DNA from: an uncultured Pluralibacter sp.
GTDB lineage: Bacteria; Pseudomonadota; Gammaproteobacteria; Enterobacterales; Enterobacteriaceae
Direction: 5' to 3'
Assembly: GCF_913775985.1 (NCBI RefSeq)
Contig: NZ_CAJYMB010000087.1
Span: 18,259-82,258 of the forward strand
Length of the DNA: 64,000 nt
Part shown: positions 61,718 to 64,000 of the stretch, piece by piece
How the letters are laid out: every line of letters begins with the position of its first letter
Numbering within the stretch: the stretch's first letter is position 1
Notes under the pieces: generated by a model
What the model was told of the DNA's origin: nothing
The model's database searches: none
Seen by the model: only the letters and a program-made list of their open reading frames with translations
Translations under genes and position numbers: made by a program

Positions 61718-63169
61718 ATGCATTTTCGTGCCATAACCCGCATTGTCGGACTGCTGGTGATCCTGTTTTCCGGAACCATGATTGTGCCCGGACTGGTGGC
61801 CCTTATTTATCGCGACGGCGCCGGGCGCGCTTTCACCCAAACGTTTTTTGTCGCGCTGGCGATTGGTTCCCTGCTGTGGTGGCCTAACCGTAAGGAGAAA
61901 GGCGAGCTGAAGGCCCGGGAGGGCTTCCTGATTGTGGTCCTGTTCTGGACCGTGCTGGGGAGCGTGGCGGCGCTGCCGTTTATCTTCTCCGAGCAGCCGC
62001 ATCTCACTATTACCGATGCTTTCTTTGAATCCTTTTCTGGCCTGACAACCACCGGGGCAACCACGCTGGTGGGCCTGGACTCGCTGCCGCACGCGATTCT
62101 CTTTTACCGGCAGATGCTGCAGTGGTTCGGCGGGATGGGGATCATCGTGCTGGCGGTGGCCATTCTGCCCATACTCGGCGTCGGCGGGATGCAGCTTTAC
62201 CGCGCCGAAATGCCGGGCCCGCTTAAAGATAACAAAATGCGGCCGCGCATTGCCGAAACGGCGAAAACGCTGTGGCTTATCTACGTTTTGCTGACGGTGG
62301 CGTGCGCGCTGGCGCTGTGGTTTGCCGGAATGCCGGCGTTTGATGCCATCGGACACAGCTTTGCGACTATCTCTGTCGGCGGATTTTCAACCCACGATGC
62401 CAGCGTCGGCTACTTCAACAGCCCGACCATTAATTCGATTATCGCCATTTTCTTGCTGATTTCCGGCTGTAACTACGGTCTGCATTTCTCGCTGCTGAGC
62501 GGGCGTAGTTTGAAGGTGTACTGGCGCGATCCGGAATTCCGCATGTTCATCGGGGTACAGCTGACGCTGGTTATCATTTGCACGCTGGTGCTGTGGTTCC
62601 ACGATGTTTACAGCTCGGCGTTAACCACCCTTAACCAGGCGTTCTTCCAGGTCGTTTCAATGGCAACGACAGCGGGTTTCACCACGGACAGTATTGCACG
62701 CTGGCCGCTGTTTCTGCCGGTGCTGCTGCTTTTCTCCGCCTTTATCGGCGGCTGCGCGGGTTCAACCGGCGGTGGCTTAAAGGTTATCCGTATCCTGCTG
62801 CTGTTTAAGCAGGGTAACCGCGAGCTAAAGCGTCTGGTTCATCCGAATGCGGTGTACAGCATTAAACTGGGTAATCGCGCGCTGCCGGAGCGAATTCTGG
62901 AAGCGGTATGGGGATTCTTCTCCGCCTATGCACTGGTGTTCATCATTAGCATGCTGGCGATTATTGCTACCGGCGTCGATGATTTCTCTGCTTTTGCCTC
63001 AGTTGTGGCTACGCTGAATAACCTCGGTCCGGGACTGGGGGTTGTCGCGGATAACTTTGCCAGCATGAATCCGGTCGCAAAATGGATCCTGATTGTTAAT
63101 ATGCTGTTTGGTCGTCTTGAGGTCTTTACGCTGCTGGTGCTGTTTACCCCCACCTTCTGGCGCGAATAA
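61718..63169 (+). CDS. trkH: potassium uptake protein TrkH
   Basis: TrkH is the K+-translocating membrane subunit that works with TrkA. The 483-residue protein has the four-fold M1-P-M2 layout. The pore-loop glycines are visible in [40 protein letters not shown] and [12 protein letters not shown] pre-hemG spacer of 11 bp suggests co-transcription with hemG. Confidence 0.97.
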   Translation: MHFRAITRIVGLLVILFSGTMIVPGLVALIYRDGAGRAFTQTFFVALAIGSLLWWPNRKEKGELKAREGFLIVVLFWTVLGSVAALPFIFSEQPHLTITDAFFESFSGLTTTGATTLVGLDSLPHAILFYRQMLQWFGGMGIIVLAVAILPILGVGGMQLYRAEMPGPLKDNKMRPRIAETAKTLWLIYVLLTVACALALWFAGMPAFDAIGHSFATISVGGFSTHDASVGYFNSPTINSIIAIFLLISGCNYGLHFSLLSGRSLKVYWRDPEFRMFIGVQLTLVIICTLVLWFHDVYSSALTTLNQAFFQVVSMATTAGFTTDSIARWPLFLPVLLLFSAFIGGCAGSTGGGLKVIRILLLFKQGNRELKRLVHPNAVYSIKLGNRALPERILEAVWGFFSAYALVFIISMLAIIATGVDDFSAFASVVATLNNLGPGLGVVADNFASMNPVAKWILIVNMLFGRLEVFTLLVLFTPTFWRE

Positions 63170-63180
63170 CGGGAGTCTGT

Positions 63181-63732
63181 GTGAAAGTATTAATTCTTTT
63201 CTCTACCAGGGATGGGCAGACGCGAGAAATTGCGGCCGCAATGGCGAGCGAGCTTAAAGAACTGGGGCTCGATGCCGATGCGGTTAACCTGCACCGGGCG
63301 GAGGAGATCCGCTGGCAGAACTATGACGGCGTTGTTATTGGCGCATCCATTCGTTACGGGCACTTTCATCCGGCAGTGGACCGCTTTATTAAAAAACACC
63401 TGCAGGCTTTAAAGCAGCTGCCGGGAGCGTTCTATTCAGTGAATCTGGTTGCGCGCAAGCCAGAGAAATGCACCCCGCAGACTAATAATTACACCCGTAA
63501 GTTCCTGCTGAGCTCGCCGTGGCAGCCGGATCTCAGCGGCGTCTTTGCCGGTGCTCTGCGTTACCCTCATTATCGCTGGTACGATCGGATGATGATCCGC
63601 CTGATAATGAAGATGACGGGGGGTGAAACGGATATCAGTAAAGAAGTGGTGTATACCGACTGGAAGCAGGTCACTCAATTTGCCCATGAAATCGCGCAAC
63701 TTGTGCGCAAAAAGCCGGAAAAACAGGCGTGA
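63181..63732 (+). CDS. hemG: protoporphyrinogen IX dehydrogenase (menaquinone) HemG
   Basis: HemG oxidises protoporphyrinogen IX, with electrons passed to quinones. The GTG at 63181 ([25 protein letters not shown]) gives 183 residues. The N-terminal flavodoxin FMN loop STRDGQT and the long HemG-specific insert ([26 protein letters not shown]) are clear. It is the last gene before the rRNA operon, as rrnA follows hemG in E. coli. Confidence 0.97.
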   Translation: MKVLILFSTRDGQTREIAAAMASELKELGLDADAVNLHRAEEIRWQNYDGVVIGASIRYGHFHPAVDRFIKKHLQALKQLPGAFYSVNLVARKPEKCTPQTNNYTRKFLLSSPWQPDLSGVFAGALRYPHYRWYDRMMIRLIMKMTGGETDISKEVVYTDWKQVTQFAHEIAQLVRKKPEKQA

Positions 63733-63759
63733 TGCCGGTAATTTAATCGAACAGTAAAA

Positions 63760-63803
63760 TAATTCAAATTTATGCTTGTCACTTCCGGAGAACTCCCTAT
63801 AAT
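63760..63803 (+). promoter_or_regulatory. rRNA operon promoter P1 with UP element
   Basis: -35 TTGTCA (63776-63781) and -10 TATAAT (63798-63803) are 16 bp apart, as is usual for rrn P1. AT-rich AAAATAATTCAAATTTA precedes the -35 and would be the UP element. A G+C-rich GCGCCACC discriminator follows, fitting stringent control. The start would be near 63810. Confidence 0.9.
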
Positions 63804-63896
63804 GCGCCACCACTGACACGGAACAACGGCTTACAGGCCGCCGGGTTAGCGGGGGTTTCTCCGGAAACGCCGACAGAGAAAAGCGAAAATAAACGC

Positions 63897-63924
63897 TTGA
63901 CTCTGAAAGAGGAAAGCGTAATAT
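63897..63924 (+). promoter_or_regulatory. rRNA operon promoter P2
   Basis: -35 TTGACT (63897-63902) and -10 TAATAT (63919-63924) are separated by 16 bp, with a CGCCACCTCGCG discriminator. It lies about 120 bp after P1, standard for rrn operons. Confidence 0.9.
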
Positions 63925-63961
63925 ACGCCACCTCGCGACAGAGCGCTAAAGCGCGTCGCAC

Positions 63962-63973
63962 TGCTCTTTAACA
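63962..63973 (+). promoter_or_regulatory. rrn leader boxA antitermination site
   Basis: TGCTCTTTAACA is the conserved boxA of rRNA leaders, bound by NusB-NusE. It is followed by a TGTGTGG boxC-like sequence (63989-63995). The 16S gene starts beyond the window. By synteny with hemG this is rrnA. Confidence 0.9.
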
Positions 63974-64000
63974 ATTTATCAGACAATCTGTGTGGGCACT

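Noticed and set aside
63962..64000. Start of 16S rRNA
   Set aside because: boxA and leader are present, but the conserved 16S 5' sequence (AGAGTTTGATC) is not reached before base 64000.

Overview
The window is a conserved chromosomal stretch from a member of the Enterobacteriaceae. Gene content and order follow the Escherichia coli trxA-rho-rfe(ECA)-hemCDXY-cyaA-dapF-xerC-uvrD-corA-rarD-recQ-metE-udp-ubi-tat-fadBA-trkH-hemG-rrnA region almost gene for gene. Proteins are close to the E. coli ones as I remember them, but G+C is visibly higher and several E. coli landmarks are missing (rffG/rffH, aslA/aslB, yigE, and recognisable yigF/yigG). This suggests a genus other than Escherichia or Salmonella, for example in the Enterobacter/Klebsiella/Kosakonia/Cronobacter range; the sequence alone does not settle which. 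I see no insertion sequence, prophage, plasmid function or CRISPR array.

Layout. 1-153 is the 3' end of trxA. 154-1782 is the rho leader, rho and its terminator. 1963-12839 is the enterobacterial common antigen (ECA) operon (wecA-wzzE-wecB-wecC-wecD-wecE-wzxE-wecF-wzyE-wecG), from which rffG and rffH are cleanly absent between wecC and wecD. 13043-14428 is yifK, followed by the argX-hisR-leuT-proM tRNA cluster and an RtT-like RNA. On the minus strand lies hemCDXY (15391-19457), divergent from cyaA (19798). cyaY is convergent with cyaA. Then come lptM-dapF-yigA-xerC-yigB and SOS-controlled uvrD (to 28422), and corA with its long leader and an 18-codon leader peptide.

28778-34000: after corA comes the one clearly accessory stretch (29883-31922). 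It holds a small membrane protein, and on the minus strand a fatty-acid-desaturase-family membrane enzyme whose 3' end overlaps a gene for a cytoplasmic PhnD-like (phosphonate-binding family) protein. rarD and yigI follow on the minus strand, then pldA, recQ, rhtC / rhtB (convergent), pldB-yigL, yigM / metR (convergent and overlapping by 98 bp), metE divergent from metR, dlhH convergent with metE, udp, rmuC, ubiE-ubiJ-ubiB-tatA-tatB-tatC-tatD, rfaH (minus), ubiD-fre, fadBA (minus), pepQ-yigZ-trkH-hemG. The window ends in the P1/P2 promoters and boxA leader of an rRNA operon whose 16S gene starts beyond base 64000.

Functional themes: cell-envelope polysaccharide (ECA), haem synthesis (hemCDXY, hemG), ubiquinone synthesis (ubiE, ubiJ, ubiB, ubiD), Tat export, global regulation (rho, cyaA, rfaH), DNA repair and recombination (xerC, uvrD, recQ, rmuC), methionine synthesis (metR/metE), amino-acid efflux (rhtB, rhtC) and fatty-acid oxidation (fadBA). 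Regulatory sites readable directly include a LexA box (uvrD), a CRP site over the cyaA P2 -10, two CRP sites flanking a CytR octamer (udp), tandem met boxes plus a MetR site (metE/metR), and a FadR operator (fadBA). Protein identities rest on recognising family sequence and motifs from memory; no database search was run.
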